The notes under the pieces: model-generated | The model's database searches: none | What the model saw: only the letters and a program-made list of their open reading frames with translations | Told to the model about the DNA's origin: nothing | Made by a program: the position numbers and the translations under genes | NCBI GenBank assembly: GCA_963643505.1 | Contig: CAVIKF010000009.1 | Span: 1 to 64,000, forward strand | Length of the DNA: 64,000 nucleotides | Direction of reading: 5' to 3' | Source: CAVEFW01 sp963643505 | Lineage (GTDB): Bacteria > Actinomycetota > Coriobacteriia > Coriobacteriales > Eggerthellaceae | Shown: piece after piece, positions 9,032 to 16,800 of the stretch | Layout of the letters: the number at the start of each line of letters is the position of its first letter | Position numbering within the stretch: the first letter of the stretch is position 1

Positions 9032-9388
9032 ATGGCACAGAAGTATGCATTGTTGGTGGATTACACCTTCTATTCTGGCAACCATGCCGCTGAGATTGCG
9101 TGCAAGGAAGAACTCGGTCTGCCTCTCGAGCAGTTCGGCATCAAGGAAGTTCAGGTTGGACCTTTCCGTCTCGCTGATGGCACCGACGGTGACAACTGGG
9201 AGTGGAACTACATCCCGGTTCCGACTTCTATCTTCTCCAAGTATTGGGGAACAGATGGCGAGAAGGCCGGTCAAAAGCCTTTGGCCTGCCAGGTCGATGA
9301 GTCTGCAACTATGTACTACGGTACGTTGGAGGACATGATTGCCAAGATGGCCGAGTTTGACCGTCCGATGGTTCTGTTCCAGCTGTAA
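9032..9388 (+). CDS. Ferredoxin-like small subunit that has lost its Fe-S ligands
   Basis: 118 residues. It aligns by eye with the start of HycB/DmsB-type four-cluster electron-transfer subunits (FCxGCHACEIAC, then PVPTS-CxxC, then KPxC...C...MMYGTLE). The cluster cysteines are replaced: residues 14, 17 and 20 are Tyr, Asn and Ala, and only Cys24 of the first set remains. The CxxC after VPTS has become IFSKYW, and only one Cys (LACQV) remains later. It is also shorter than usual (170-280). It therefore probably holds the large subunit structurally without carrying electrons. The reading frame is intact and well spaced in the operon, so it is a conserved-looking protein and not a pseudogene. 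Confidence 0.8.
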   Translation: MAQKYALLVDYTFYSGNHAAEIACKEELGLPLEQFGIKEVQVGPFRLADGTDGDNWEWNYIPVPTSIFSKYWGTDGEKAGQKPLACQVDESATMYYGTLEDMIAKMAEFDRPMVLFQL

Positions 9389-9413
9389 GGGCCTCTTAAC
9401 AGCTTTTAACTCT

Positions 9414-9441
9414 GGGTGGCTGTCCGAGAGGATAGCCACCC
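9414..9441 (+). other. 12-bp intercistronic RNA hairpin
   Basis: GGGTGGCTGTCC-gaga-GGATAGCCACCC, with one G-T wobble and no T-run after it. It is more likely an mRNA-stability or processing element between the small subunit and the third gene than a terminator. Confidence 0.6.
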
Positions 9442-9475
9442 TCTGACGAAGTACTATTAAGGGAGGTACATTATC

Positions 9476-9751
9476 ATGACTCGTGAAGAGCTTCTTGATC
9501 TCGAGGGCAAGGACATTGCTGCTGCCCTTAACGAGGTCGCTGCACAAGGTAAGAATAAGCAGGAGTGCATGGACGAGTTCGGTCTGTCCGCTGAGGACAT
9601 CCGCATCGCCAATGTCTTCTGGGTTAAGGATAAGTGGATGGCTCGTGCTTGGGGTGGCTACACCTCCACGAAGCGTTCCGGCAATGAGCTCGGCGACACC
9701 GCTCAGGGTGTTGGTGGCTCCGATCCTTCCAAGGGTTATGCTGGCGTTTAA
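9476..9751 (+). CDS. Small operon protein, unknown function
   Basis: 91 residues with a ribosome site GGGAGG. An acidic helical N-terminal half (REELLDLEGKDIAAALNEVA) is followed by DEFGLSAEDIRIANVFW, and a Gly/Ser/Thr-rich C-terminus (GGYTSTKRSGNELG) is probably extended. No cysteine cluster is seen; there is one Cys. Third gene of the Mo-enzyme operon and directly followed by its terminator, so it is probably a third subunit or assembly factor of that enzyme. Confidence 0.6.
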   Translation: MTREELLDLEGKDIAAALNEVAAQGKNKQECMDEFGLSAEDIRIANVFWVKDKWMARAWGGYTSTKRSGNELGDTAQGVGGSDPSKGYAGV

Positions 9752-9775
9752 TCGCTAAGTTAACTACCTAGCCTT

Positions 9776-9808
9776 GGGCCCACCGTTTCGGCGGTGGGCT
9801 TTTTTTTG
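9776..9808 (+). terminator. Terminator of the Mo-enzyme operon
   Basis: GCCCACCG-tttc-GGCGGTGGGC followed by eight T. Confidence 0.9.
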
Positions 9809-9898
9809 CGTTGTAGGGAAATTTTGACGACTTTGAGCTGCGCGATCCCATAAAACGTCGCAAAAATGAATACGCCTTCGTTTTGTTTTATGGATGAG

Positions 9899-9968
9899 TT
9901 TTATATAATGGGTACATCTGAATTTGCGCAACCTGCGTCTTTCGGTGTAAAGCTGCAGGTTGCGCAAA
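9899..9968 (+). promoter_or_regulatory. Promoter with strong 5'UTR hairpin
   Basis: A TATAATG -10-like box at about 9903-9909 is followed by a perfect 14-bp inverted repeat: TTTGCGCAACCTGC (9923-9936) and GCAGGTTGCGCAAA (9955-9968). A possible inner CTTT/AAAG pair encloses the loop. It lies 55 bp ahead of the gene at 10023. It is either an RNA control element or a regulator-binding site. Confidence 0.6.
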
Positions 9969-10022
9969 ACCAGATGAATATACAGCGGTGGAAACGATGC
10001 CACAGAGTTTGAGGAGAGAACA

Positions 10023-10379
10023 ATGGGTTATTTTCAAATCGGTCCCGAAGAACAAAAGATCCTCGATGAGGTTGCCGAGATCGGTCGTCTGAACGAGCGG
10101 CAGGAGGATATCTTATATAACATCACGCTTCGTCAAGACGAGCTTGGCCGTACTTCGACCAACATCATGTGGAACAAGATCAAGGATGATCCTACGTATA
10201 CCGAGATGTTTAAGCGTGAGTTTTTGACGTATGAACTTTTCAACAACGGTGGAGAAGGCACTCATGCTATCGCGAGTTTGTATGTAACTTATAAGGGCAT
10301 TCGTTATTGCATTATTTACGGCGAGGAGTTGTCTCGCCGCCGCAAGCTCAATCCTGCAGGTGCTCCTTGGGGCATGTAG
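10023..10379 (+). CDS. Small protein, unknown function, own promoter and terminator
   Basis: 118 residues, soluble, with ATG after GGAGAG. The N-terminal half is helical and charged (EEQKILDEVAEIGRLNERQEDI). The C-terminal half looks like beta structure with a Gly-rich turn (FNNGGEGTHAIASLYVTYKGIRYCIIYG). No known motif. It lies between the Mo-enzyme operon and the radical SAM gene with its own hairpin leader and terminator, so it may be made independently of both. Confidence 0.6.
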   Translation: MGYFQIGPEEQKILDEVAEIGRLNERQEDILYNITLRQDELGRTSTNIMWNKIKDDPTYTEMFKREFLTYELFNNGGEGTHAIASLYVTYKGIRYCIIYGEELSRRRKLNPAGAPWGM

Positions 10380-10393
10380 GATATTAGCTTTTG

Positions 10394-10426
10394 GGGGCCC
10401 ACTGCCTGGCGGTGGGCCTTCTTCTA
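10394..10426 (+). terminator. Terminator
   Basis: GGCCCACTGCC / GGCGGTGGGCC hairpin followed by TTCTTCT. Confidence 0.8.
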
Positions 10427-10486
10427 TCTATATGAGCGTAACTCTATTGAGGGATTTTGCTCATTGGGAATTGGAGAGGTTCAAAG

Positions 10487-11752
10487 ATGGGGAACGCAGC
10501 CCTTCAAAAGGCAATCGACTCGTTTGATCAAATCGAACTTAAGTATGTCAAGGCGCTTGAAGATAAGGGGCTCAAGTTTGCTCCTCGCGCATCACATGAG
10601 GCCCATACCAAGGAGTTGCTCGATGAACTCAAGTCTCGTGGAGCGCTGTTTCGTAACGCGGGGGCGAGCATCGTAACAGGGTGGTTGTCCAAGGCTTGCG
10701 TTGAGTGCTCCGGAACAGGCGGCTCCGAAACCTTCACCACGACGTTGAAGTGCCACAGGGATTGCTATTTTTGCTTCAATCACAACCTGGCCGAGTATGA
10801 CAAGTTCGTAGAGATTGGATGTCCGTGGGAAAAGGAACTCTCCGACGCATACAAGGCAACTGGCGGAAAGCTCGCAGCCATGGGCATTAGTGGTGGCGAG
10901 CCATTGTTGGTGCTCGATGATTCAATCACCCTGCTTGCGCGTGCGCGAGAGATGTTTCCTGGCGTCCACACCCGCATGTACACTTCAGGGGACCTTTTGA
11001 CCCCGGAAAGCGCCAAGAGGCTTAACAACGCTGGTTTGCGAGAAATCCGTTTCAGTATCAAACAAGACGATCCCGTAGACCAACGCGAGCGCGTCCTTGC
11101 GAACATGAAGATAGCCACGGAGTACATCGAAGACGTTGTGGTCGAGATGCCGATAATACCGGAGACAAAGGAGTCTATGCAGGGATGGATGCGTCGATTT
11201 GACGAGAACGGCATCAAGGGTATGAACCTCTTGGAGTTTTGCTTCCCCTTCCATAATTGGGAAGAGTTTGAGGCGCGTGGCTATAAGCTGAAAAATCCGC
11301 CGTTTCCGGTCATGTATGACTACAGCTATTCCGGCGGCCTTGCTGTGGCGGGGAGCGAGGAGTTGTCTCTCGAGCTCATGTTGTGGGCGTTGGACGAGGG
11401 CTTGAGCTTCGGAATGCACTATTGCAGCCTTGAGAACAAGCACCGCAGCGAGATGTGCCAGGTCAATTATGGTGGCGACAAGGTCCATCCGATCTTTGAT
11501 TACGATGAGGGCGATTTCTATATCAAGACCGCAAAGGTGTTTGGGCCCGATCGTGAGGTAGCCAAGGAGTTGCTGAGCGTTGCCGGGTGTGTGGACATGG
11601 TTGAGGACGAAGAGGAGGAGTCCCTGTCGTTCCCTCGTAGATATCTGCCTGTCTTGAAGGACGCGAACGTTGAGCCGATGGTCGCAATCTGTTTGATGGA
11701 GAAGGACGAGGAAGGCCATTATCTCCAAGAGGTGGCTCTCAAGCGCGCGTAA
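10487..11752 (+). CDS. Radical SAM protein
   Basis: 421 residues, starting at MGNAALQKAI with GGAGAGG seven bases upstream. The [4Fe-4S]/SAM motif CX3CX2C is at residues 89, 93 and 96 (CHRDCYFC). Further marks are an extra CVEC pair at 71-74, the SAM-binding GISGGEPLL segment (about 125) and MYTSGDLL. The C-terminal third has scattered Cys (MHYCSLENKHRSEMCQ) that might bind another cluster, and an acidic stretch DEEEES. It uses SAM to start radical chemistry; the target is unknown. Its position between the Mo-enzyme operon and mobBA suggests modification of a small partner peptide, of the substrate or of the cofactor (inference). Confidence 0.75.
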   Translation: MGNAALQKAIDSFDQIELKYVKALEDKGLKFAPRASHEAHTKELLDELKSRGALFRNAGASIVTGWLSKACVECSGTGGSETFTTTLKCHRDCYFCFNHNLAEYDKFVEIGCPWEKELSDAYKATGGKLAAMGISGGEPLLVLDDSITLLARAREMFPGVHTRMYTSGDLLTPESAKRLNNAGLREIRFSIKQDDPVDQRERVLANMKIATEYIEDVVVEMPIIPETKESMQGWMRRFDENGIKGMNLLEFCFPFHNWEEFEARGYKLKNPPFPVMYDYSYSGGLAVAGSEELSLELMLWALDEGLSFGMHYCSLENKHRSEMCQVNYGGDKVHPIFDYDEGDFYIKTAKVFGPDREVAKELLSVAGCVDMVEDEEEESLSFPRRYLPVLKDANVEPMVAICLMEKDEEGHYLQEVALKRA

Positions 11753-12099
11753 TTGTGGATTGTTAAATCGACCTGCGAAGTTTGATTCGATTAGTTCGAT
11801 TAGTTCGATAATCTTTAAGAATTATATATTGTTAAGTCGCAGAAAGTGGGCTATAGTTTATCAAGGCTTTTTCAAGGAGCGCGAAAAGCTAAAGGCCCTG
11901 TTTTTGGAGGGGACAGAGCCTTGCGCTTTCCCCTTGAAAAAGCGAGCCCGGAGTATTCCGGGCTTTTTTTGCGTTAAAACGGGTGTTGGGACGGAGGAAA
12001 AGGCGCGATGACCTCCCGAATCGCTCTTTGCACGCTATGTGTAAAGCATGGACTTAGTGTATACTGTGAAGTTCACGGACGAGATTAGAAAGCGAACCC
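11753..12099. other. Intergenic region with short tandem repeat, terminator and promoter
   Basis: It holds three copies of a 9-bp repeat TTCGATTAG (about 11782-11810) and an intrinsic terminator GCCCGGA-gta-TTCCGGGC plus T7 near 11944-11970. A TATACT -10-like box near 12059 probably starts the mobBA transcript. Confidence 0.6.
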
Positions 12100-13491
12100 A
12101 TGGTTAATGTTCCAAGCCCTGCATTGGCGGTTGTTGGACGCCACAATTCTGGTAAGACGACGCTTTTGGTCCAGCTCATCGCTGAGTTGGTGAAGCGTGG
12201 CTATGATGTAGGAAGTGTCAAGCACCATCACCGTATCGGTTTTGATATCGATATCCCAGGGAAGGACTCCTATCGACAACGTCAGGCAGGTGCTTCCGAG
12301 ACGGTCATTTCCGCTCCTGGTCAGATTGCTCGTATCGCAACCATCGAGGGAGAGGCGGAGTGTGACGACATCGTCCGTTCTATGCCTAACCATGACATCG
12401 TGTTGGTGGAGGGATATCGCAAGAGCGGTTTGCCGACCATTGAGATCATGCGTTCAGGCAATGATGCCGACATGATTGTTGCACGCGTCCTTGCCGAAGG
12501 TGCTCGTCGCGGGTGGCCTCTTGGTACGGATTTCACCCAGATTGTGCGTGAGCTTCGTGATTGTGAAAGCGACGAGGAACGGGAGCGCGTCTTGGCGGAG
12601 CGCGGCGATGAGATGATTGCCGAGTCCCTTCGGGCACAAGGAGAGCGCAAGAGCGAGATTGACGCCGCCCATGCAAACGCGCTGAAACCAGTCCCCACTA
12701 TTAACCAACATATCGAGAAGGATATCAGGGAGAAGATGCCCAAGGGTCATACGGTCGCGATTGTGACTGACATCCCGGAGGCAATCGAGGCTGCTGATGC
12801 GTATGGTATCCCTGCTATCGACATTAATGACATAGTGGGAGTTGCTGACTTTGTCGTCGAGCACTACGTTCGTCCGAGGATCTCTGTCGTCATCCAAGCG
12901 GGCGGTGAGAGTCGCCGTATGGGACGCAGCAAGGCAACGGTTCCTTTCAACGGCCGGCCTCTCATCTGCCGTCTTGTGGGCCGTCTCCATCCTTCGGCTG
13001 ACGAGCTTATCATCACCACCAACGAGCCCGAAAACCTTGAGTTTCTCCATGACGAGTTCCCTGAGGTTGATATCAAGCTTGTGCGCGACGTCTATGACTA
13101 TCGTGGCGCGCTGCCGGGGCTTTGGACCGCTTTGACCGCTGCGACCCACCCATTTGTCGCCGTGGTCGCATGTGACATGGTCAACGCCAGCGCGGCGCTC
13201 GTGGTTGCCGAATCCATCGCGATGAATGAGCATGATTGCGATGTCGTCGTCCCGGTGAACAGCCACGGTTTCGAGCCATTCCATGCGATGTATCGCCGCG
13301 AGACTTGTATCCCGAAGGTCCGCGAGGCCCTCGATGCGGGAGAGCGCCGGGCCCAATCTTTCTTCCCGCTTGTCGACATCTACGAGTTCACGCAAAAGGA
13401 AGTCTCTCGCATCGTTCCGTATGGCGGTTGTTTTGCCAACTGTAACACGCCTGAGGAGTTGCATGCCTTGGAGCGTGCGGTAGAGGTATAG
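12100..13491 (+). CDS. mobBA: MobB-MobA fusion, molybdenum cofactor guanylyltransferase
   Basis: 463 residues. The N-terminal MobB GTPase-like domain has the Walker A GRHNSGKTTL at residues 13-22, KHHHR and the VEGYRKS segment. A helical linker (about 165-250) leads to the MobA nucleotidyltransferase, whose GTP-binding signature IQAGGESRRMGRSK lies near 265, followed by the DMVNA segment. MobA joins GMP to molybdopterin to form the bis-MGD cofactor needed by DMSO-reductase-family enzymes; MobB supports it. A single chain puts both steps together. Four bases precede the start of the ferredoxin gene, so the two are co-transcribed. It probably serves the Mo enzyme upstream. Confidence 0.88.
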   Translation: MVNVPSPALAVVGRHNSGKTTLLVQLIAELVKRGYDVGSVKHHHRIGFDIDIPGKDSYRQRQAGASETVISAPGQIARIATIEGEAECDDIVRSMPNHDIVLVEGYRKSGLPTIEIMRSGNDADMIVARVLAEGARRGWPLGTDFTQIVRELRDCESDEERERVLAERGDEMIAESLRAQGERKSEIDAAHANALKPVPTINQHIEKDIREKMPKGHTVAIVTDIPEAIEAADAYGIPAIDINDIVGVADFVVEHYVRPRISVVIQAGGESRRMGRSKATVPFNGRPLICRLVGRLHPSADELIITTNEPENLEFLHDEFPEVDIKLVRDVYDYRGALPGLWTALTAATHPFVAVVACDMVNASAALVVAESIAMNEHDCDVVVPVNSHGFEPFHAMYRRETCIPKVREALDAGERRAQSFFPLVDIYEFTQKEVSRIVPYGGCFANCNTPEELHALERAVEV

Positions 13492-13495
13492 CGCC

Positions 13496-14872
13496 GTGGC
13501 CGACCTTATCAACCTGTACGAGATTGCCCAGGCATCAGGCCACCAGTCGATTTACGTCGCGACGGATCGTTGCGTCCCCGTGCAACATCGCAGGTCGTCG
13601 TGTCGTCGGTGTGTCGAGGTTTGTCCCGTCGATGCGATTGAGTACGAGGGGCGGAAGCTGACGTTGAAAAATGCGTTGTGTATTGGGTGCGGGGCTTGTG
13701 CGACGGTTTGCCCGACTGAGGCGCTCATCCCCCTTGATCCGACCGAGGCGACGTTGAGACACCGCGCCATGTCGGCGTTGAAACACAACGACGGTATCGC
13801 ATGCATCGCGTGTGCGCGTGTCGCCGCTCGTGAGGGCGTCTCGGAGGAGTGTTTCGCCGAGGTACCTTGCTTGTCCCGCGTGAACGAGTCCTTGTTGCTC
13901 TCCCTTGTTGCCGAGGGCGCCTCCGAGGTGCTTCTCGTTGACGGTGGGTGTCACAATTGCAAGTATCGTGATTGCGACCCGGTAACGAAGTCCGTGGTAG
14001 AGGGCGTAAACGATATGCTTGCGACGCAAAATTGCGTGATGCGCGTCGAACGCGTCGGGACGTTTCCCGATACGTTTTCGAAGAGGCCCGAAGAACAGCT
14101 TGGCGTCGCTCGACGGGCGGCATTCGAAGAGGCCGGTGTATCCACGAAGGGTCTGCTCGGTCGTGCTGCGAAGATGTTTGTCAAGCAAGAGGCAGTCCAA
14201 AACAAGGCAACATCCATGATCGTGGAGGCGATGGGCATCGATTTGAGCGACCCTGAGCCTTTGGCGCCCCGTCGCCAAGAGAGTGCCCTCGATGCGCTCT
14301 TTGCCATCGGTGAGGCTAACGGGTGTGCGTGCTTGTTGCCTGATGACGAGGCTTTTGGGGCATCGGAGGGTGAGGGCGGTCAAGCGGATGTGGCCGTCGG
14401 GGACGAGGAGACCCAAGCGGCGCCTGGGGGCGCGACCTCCGAGGACGAGGGCGACCAAGCGGCGCCTGGGGGCGCGACCTCCGAGGGTGAGAAGACCCAG
14501 GGCGCCCAAGCGGATGTGGCCGTCGGGGACGGGAGCGACCAAGCGGCGCCTGGGGGCGCGACCTCCGAGGGTGAGGAGGCGCCACGCTTTGACGGGCCGA
14601 CCATCGATTGTCGCTTTTTTGGATGGATGGAACTGGATTCCCTGCGTTGTAACAAGTGTGGCATCTGCACCGTGGTGTGCAAGCAGGGTGCGCTTGCGCG
14701 TTGCGAGGAGGAGATGGCAGACGGGGAGAAGTCCTTTTTGGCATTCACGCCGTCGGCCTGCGTCCAGTGCAATTTGTGTGCCGAGGCTTGTTTCCGCAAG
14801 GCTATTAAGATCTCTTCCGAGGTTCCCCTAAGCGAGCTGTTTAGCTTCGATCCTGTTTTGTTGCGCGCGTAG
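13496..14872 (+). CDS. Multi-cluster ferredoxin with MvhD/FlpD-like centre and repeat linker
   Basis: 458 residues, GTG start. The N-terminal part has two [4Fe-4S] motifs (CRRCVEVCPVDAI, CIGCGACATVCPTEAL, about 37-80). A middle domain (CIACARVAARE..., PCLSRV, GCHNCKYRDC) resembles the MvhD/FlpD small electron-transfer domain. Residues about 295-362 are tandem repeats rich in Ala/Gly/Asp/Glu. Two more [4Fe-4S] motifs follow (CNKCGICTVVCKQGAL, CVQCNLCAEACFRKAI). No signal peptide, so cytoplasmic. Directly behind mobBA. It probably shuttles electrons to a molybdenum enzyme; the local small subunit has no clusters, so its partner may be encoded elsewhere. Confidence 0.75.
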   Translation: MADLINLYEIAQASGHQSIYVATDRCVPVQHRRSSCRRCVEVCPVDAIEYEGRKLTLKNALCIGCGACATVCPTEALIPLDPTEATLRHRAMSALKHNDGIACIACARVAAREGVSEECFAEVPCLSRVNESLLLSLVAEGASEVLLVDGGCHNCKYRDCDPVTKSVVEGVNDMLATQNCVMRVERVGTFPDTFSKRPEEQLGVARRAAFEEAGVSTKGLLGRAAKMFVKQEAVQNKATSMIVEAMGIDLSDPEPLAPRRQESALDALFAIGEANGCACLLPDDEAFGASEGEGGQADVAVGDEETQAAPGGATSEDEGDQAAPGGATSEGEKTQGAQADVAVGDGSDQAAPGGATSEGEEAPRFDGPTIDCRFFGWMELDSLRCNKCGICTVVCKQGALARCEEEMADGEKSFLAFTPSACVQCNLCAEACFRKAIKISSEVPLSELFSFDPVLLRA

Positions 14873-15065
14873 TCATCGCGTAGCCATCTTTGTCGTTGAC
14901 GCGCCTGCGACCGTTCGTGAGGTTTCCCCTCCTTGTTTCGGGCTTGCTCGACACTTCTCGGCGACTACGGTTTGGACTTTGCTATACTAAAGTCGCTTTA
15001 TCACTCCGCTACGGTGGAGTGATCACGATTAGAGGCGTGGCAATTCACAAGGGAAGGGAAAACCA
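14873..15065 (+). promoter_or_regulatory. Promoter and hairpin of the ABC transporter operon
   Basis: A TATACT -10-like box lies at 14983-14988. ATCACTCC-gctacggt-GGAGTGAT forms a perfect 8-bp hairpin in the leader near 15000-15023. The ribosome site is GGGAAGGG. Confidence 0.5.
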
Positions 15066-15890
15066 ATGAAGAAGAAACTGATTGCCGTCTTCGCTGCGAC
15101 GGTACTGGCTTTGAGCGTGTTCGCTCTCGCCGGTTGCTCCAATAGCAGCTCCAACACCAATTCCAACTCCGGTTCGAGCGCCAAGACCCTCGTGGTCGGC
15201 TTTGACCAAGACTATCCGCCCTACGGTTTTGTGGGCGACGATGGCAAGTACACCGGCTTCGACATCGACCTTGCGACCATGGTTGCCCAAGAGAACGGTT
15301 GGAACGTTGAGCTTTCTCCCATCGATTGGAACGCCAAGGACGCGTTGCTCAACGGCGGCAACATCACCTGCATCTGGAACGGCTTCACCTATGAGGGCCG
15401 CGAGGACAACTACACCTGGAGCGGTCAGTACATGCTCAACGAGCAGGTCATCGTCGTGAAGAAGGGCTCTGGCATCACGAAAGAGGCTGACCTTTCCGGT
15501 AAGACCGTCTTGACCCAGGTTGATTCCGGCGCTCTTGAGGTCTTGGAAGACGAGGAGGGCAAGGCCGCTTTGGCAAAGACCTTCAAGTCCCTTGAGACCA
15601 TCGACAACTACAACAGCGCTTTCATGCAGCTCGATTCCGGCCTTGTTGATGCCGTCGCGTGCGACCTCTCCATCGCGAAGTATCAGATGAGCGCAAATCC
15701 CGACAAGTACGAGATTGCCGTTGTCTTGTCTGAGGAGCACTATGCGGTTGGTTTCAAGAAGGGTGAGACCGAGATGGCGAACGCCGTCACCGAGACGTTG
15801 AAGAAGCTTGACCAGAGTGGCAAGATTAAGGAACTTTGCGAGAAGTACGCTTCGTACGGTATCGATTACAGCAACTGGTGCCTGAAGTAA
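15066..15890 (+). CDS. Amino-acid ABC transporter substrate-binding lipoprotein
   Basis: 274 residues. A lipoprotein signal peptide (MKKKLIAVF...LAGC, Cys24) anchors it outside the membrane. A Ser/Asn linker precedes the periplasmic-binding-protein family 3 fold: FDQDYPPYGFVGDDG, GFDIDLATMVAQENGW, PIDWNAKDALLNGG and WSGQYMLNEQ. This family binds polar amino acids such as Gln, His, Cys or Arg; the ligand is not evident. It is followed by a terminator that probably lets the receptor be made in excess over the permease and ATPase genes at 16105 and 16801. Confidence 0.88.
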   Translation: MKKKLIAVFAATVLALSVFALAGCSNSSSNTNSNSGSSAKTLVVGFDQDYPPYGFVGDDGKYTGFDIDLATMVAQENGWNVELSPIDWNAKDALLNGGNITCIWNGFTYEGREDNYTWSGQYMLNEQVIVVKKGSGITKEADLSGKTVLTQVDSGALEVLEDEEGKAALAKTFKSLETIDNYNSAFMQLDSGLVDAVACDLSIAKYQMSANPDKYEIAVVLSEEHYAVGFKKGETEMANAVTETLKKLDQSGKIKELCEKYASYGIDYSNWCLK

Positions 15891-15911
15891 GCGTTTAGCA
15901 GATATGCAACA

Positions 15912-15953
15912 GACGGGCTCTCTCGTCCCATGATGAGAGGGCCCTTTTTGACG
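15912..15953 (+). terminator. Terminator/attenuator after the binding-protein gene
   Basis: GGGCTCTCTC / GAGAGGGCCC hairpin followed by TTTTT, inside the ABC operon. Confidence 0.8.
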
Positions 15954-15957
15954 ACTC

Positions 15958-16066
15958 ACGAAGGCGCGCAAAGGCTGGCGGAGGTTTGCGGCGGCTAGCA
16001 GGGGCCAGCGCGGCGGCTAGCAGGGGCTGGCGGAGTCAAGCTGCGGTTTGCGAAGGTTTGTGAGAG
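15958..16066. repeat. Imperfect short repeats in the ABC operon spacer
   Basis: GCGGCTAGCAGGGGC occurs twice, and variants of GGCTGGCGGAGGTTTGCG flank them. G/C-rich degenerate repeats of this kind recur in several gaps of this genome. Confidence 0.6.
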
Positions 16067-16104
16067 TACGCCTTCGCGGGTCGGCATGAGAGGAGATACG
16101 GGGT

Positions 16105-16785
16105 ATGGAATTCGCATTGCCCGGAATGAACATGTCGTTCGTAACGATGATGGGGATGCTTGGTGGCGGTATCGTCTTCACCGCCATCGTCTTTGTCGTG
16201 ACGTTGATCGGCGCATTACCCCTTGGCGTCCTTGTATGTGCGTGTCGCACCAGCAAGTTCAAGCCGCTCGCGTTGTTGGCGCGCTTTTATATCTCGCTTA
16301 TGCGCGGCACGCCTCTCATGTTGCAATTGTTCGTTTGGATGTTTGGCCCGTATTACCTCCTCGGCCTCAATATGGGCACCGATTGGAAGTACTACGCGTG
16401 TTGCGTCGGCTTCATCTTGAACTACGCCGCCTATTTTGCCGAGATCTATCGCTCCGGCATCCAATCGATTCCGCGTGGCCAATACGAGGCTTGCGATGTG
16501 CTCGGCTATTCCAAGCCCGCCATGTTCTTCAAGATCATCTTGCCCCAGGTCGTCAAGCGCATCATCCCTGCCATGGGCAACGAGATCATCACGCTTGTCA
16601 AGGATACGTCTCTTGCGTTCGTCTTGAGTATCGCGGAAATGTTCACCGCGGCGAAGGCTATCGCCGCAAGCCAGGTCAGCATGTGGCCGTACGCGATCGC
16701 CGCGCTCATCTATTGGGTCATCAACCTTGTCATTGAGATGATCCTGACCAGGGTCGAGAAGAAGATGTCCTACTACCACGACTAA
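16105..16785 (+). CDS. Amino-acid ABC transporter permease
   Basis: 226 residues with AGGAG before the ATG. Several membrane helices are clear. The HisM/GlnP-type marks are FYISLMRGTPLMLQLF, the EIYRSGIQSIPRGQYEA coupling loop that docks on the ATPase, and ALIYWVINLVIE near the end. It forms the channel for the lipoprotein at 15066 and the ATPase at 16801, which starts 15 bp downstream. Confidence 0.9.
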   Translation: MEFALPGMNMSFVTMMGMLGGGIVFTAIVFVVTLIGALPLGVLVCACRTSKFKPLALLARFYISLMRGTPLMLQLFVWMFGPYYLLGLNMGTDWKYYACCVGFILNYAAYFAEIYRSGIQSIPRGQYEACDVLGYSKPAMFFKIILPQVVKRIIPAMGNEIITLVKDTSLAFVLSIAEMFTAAKAIAASQVSMWPYAIAALIYWVINLVIEMILTRVEKKMSYYHD

Positions 16786-16800
16786 TCACGGGAGATTCCA

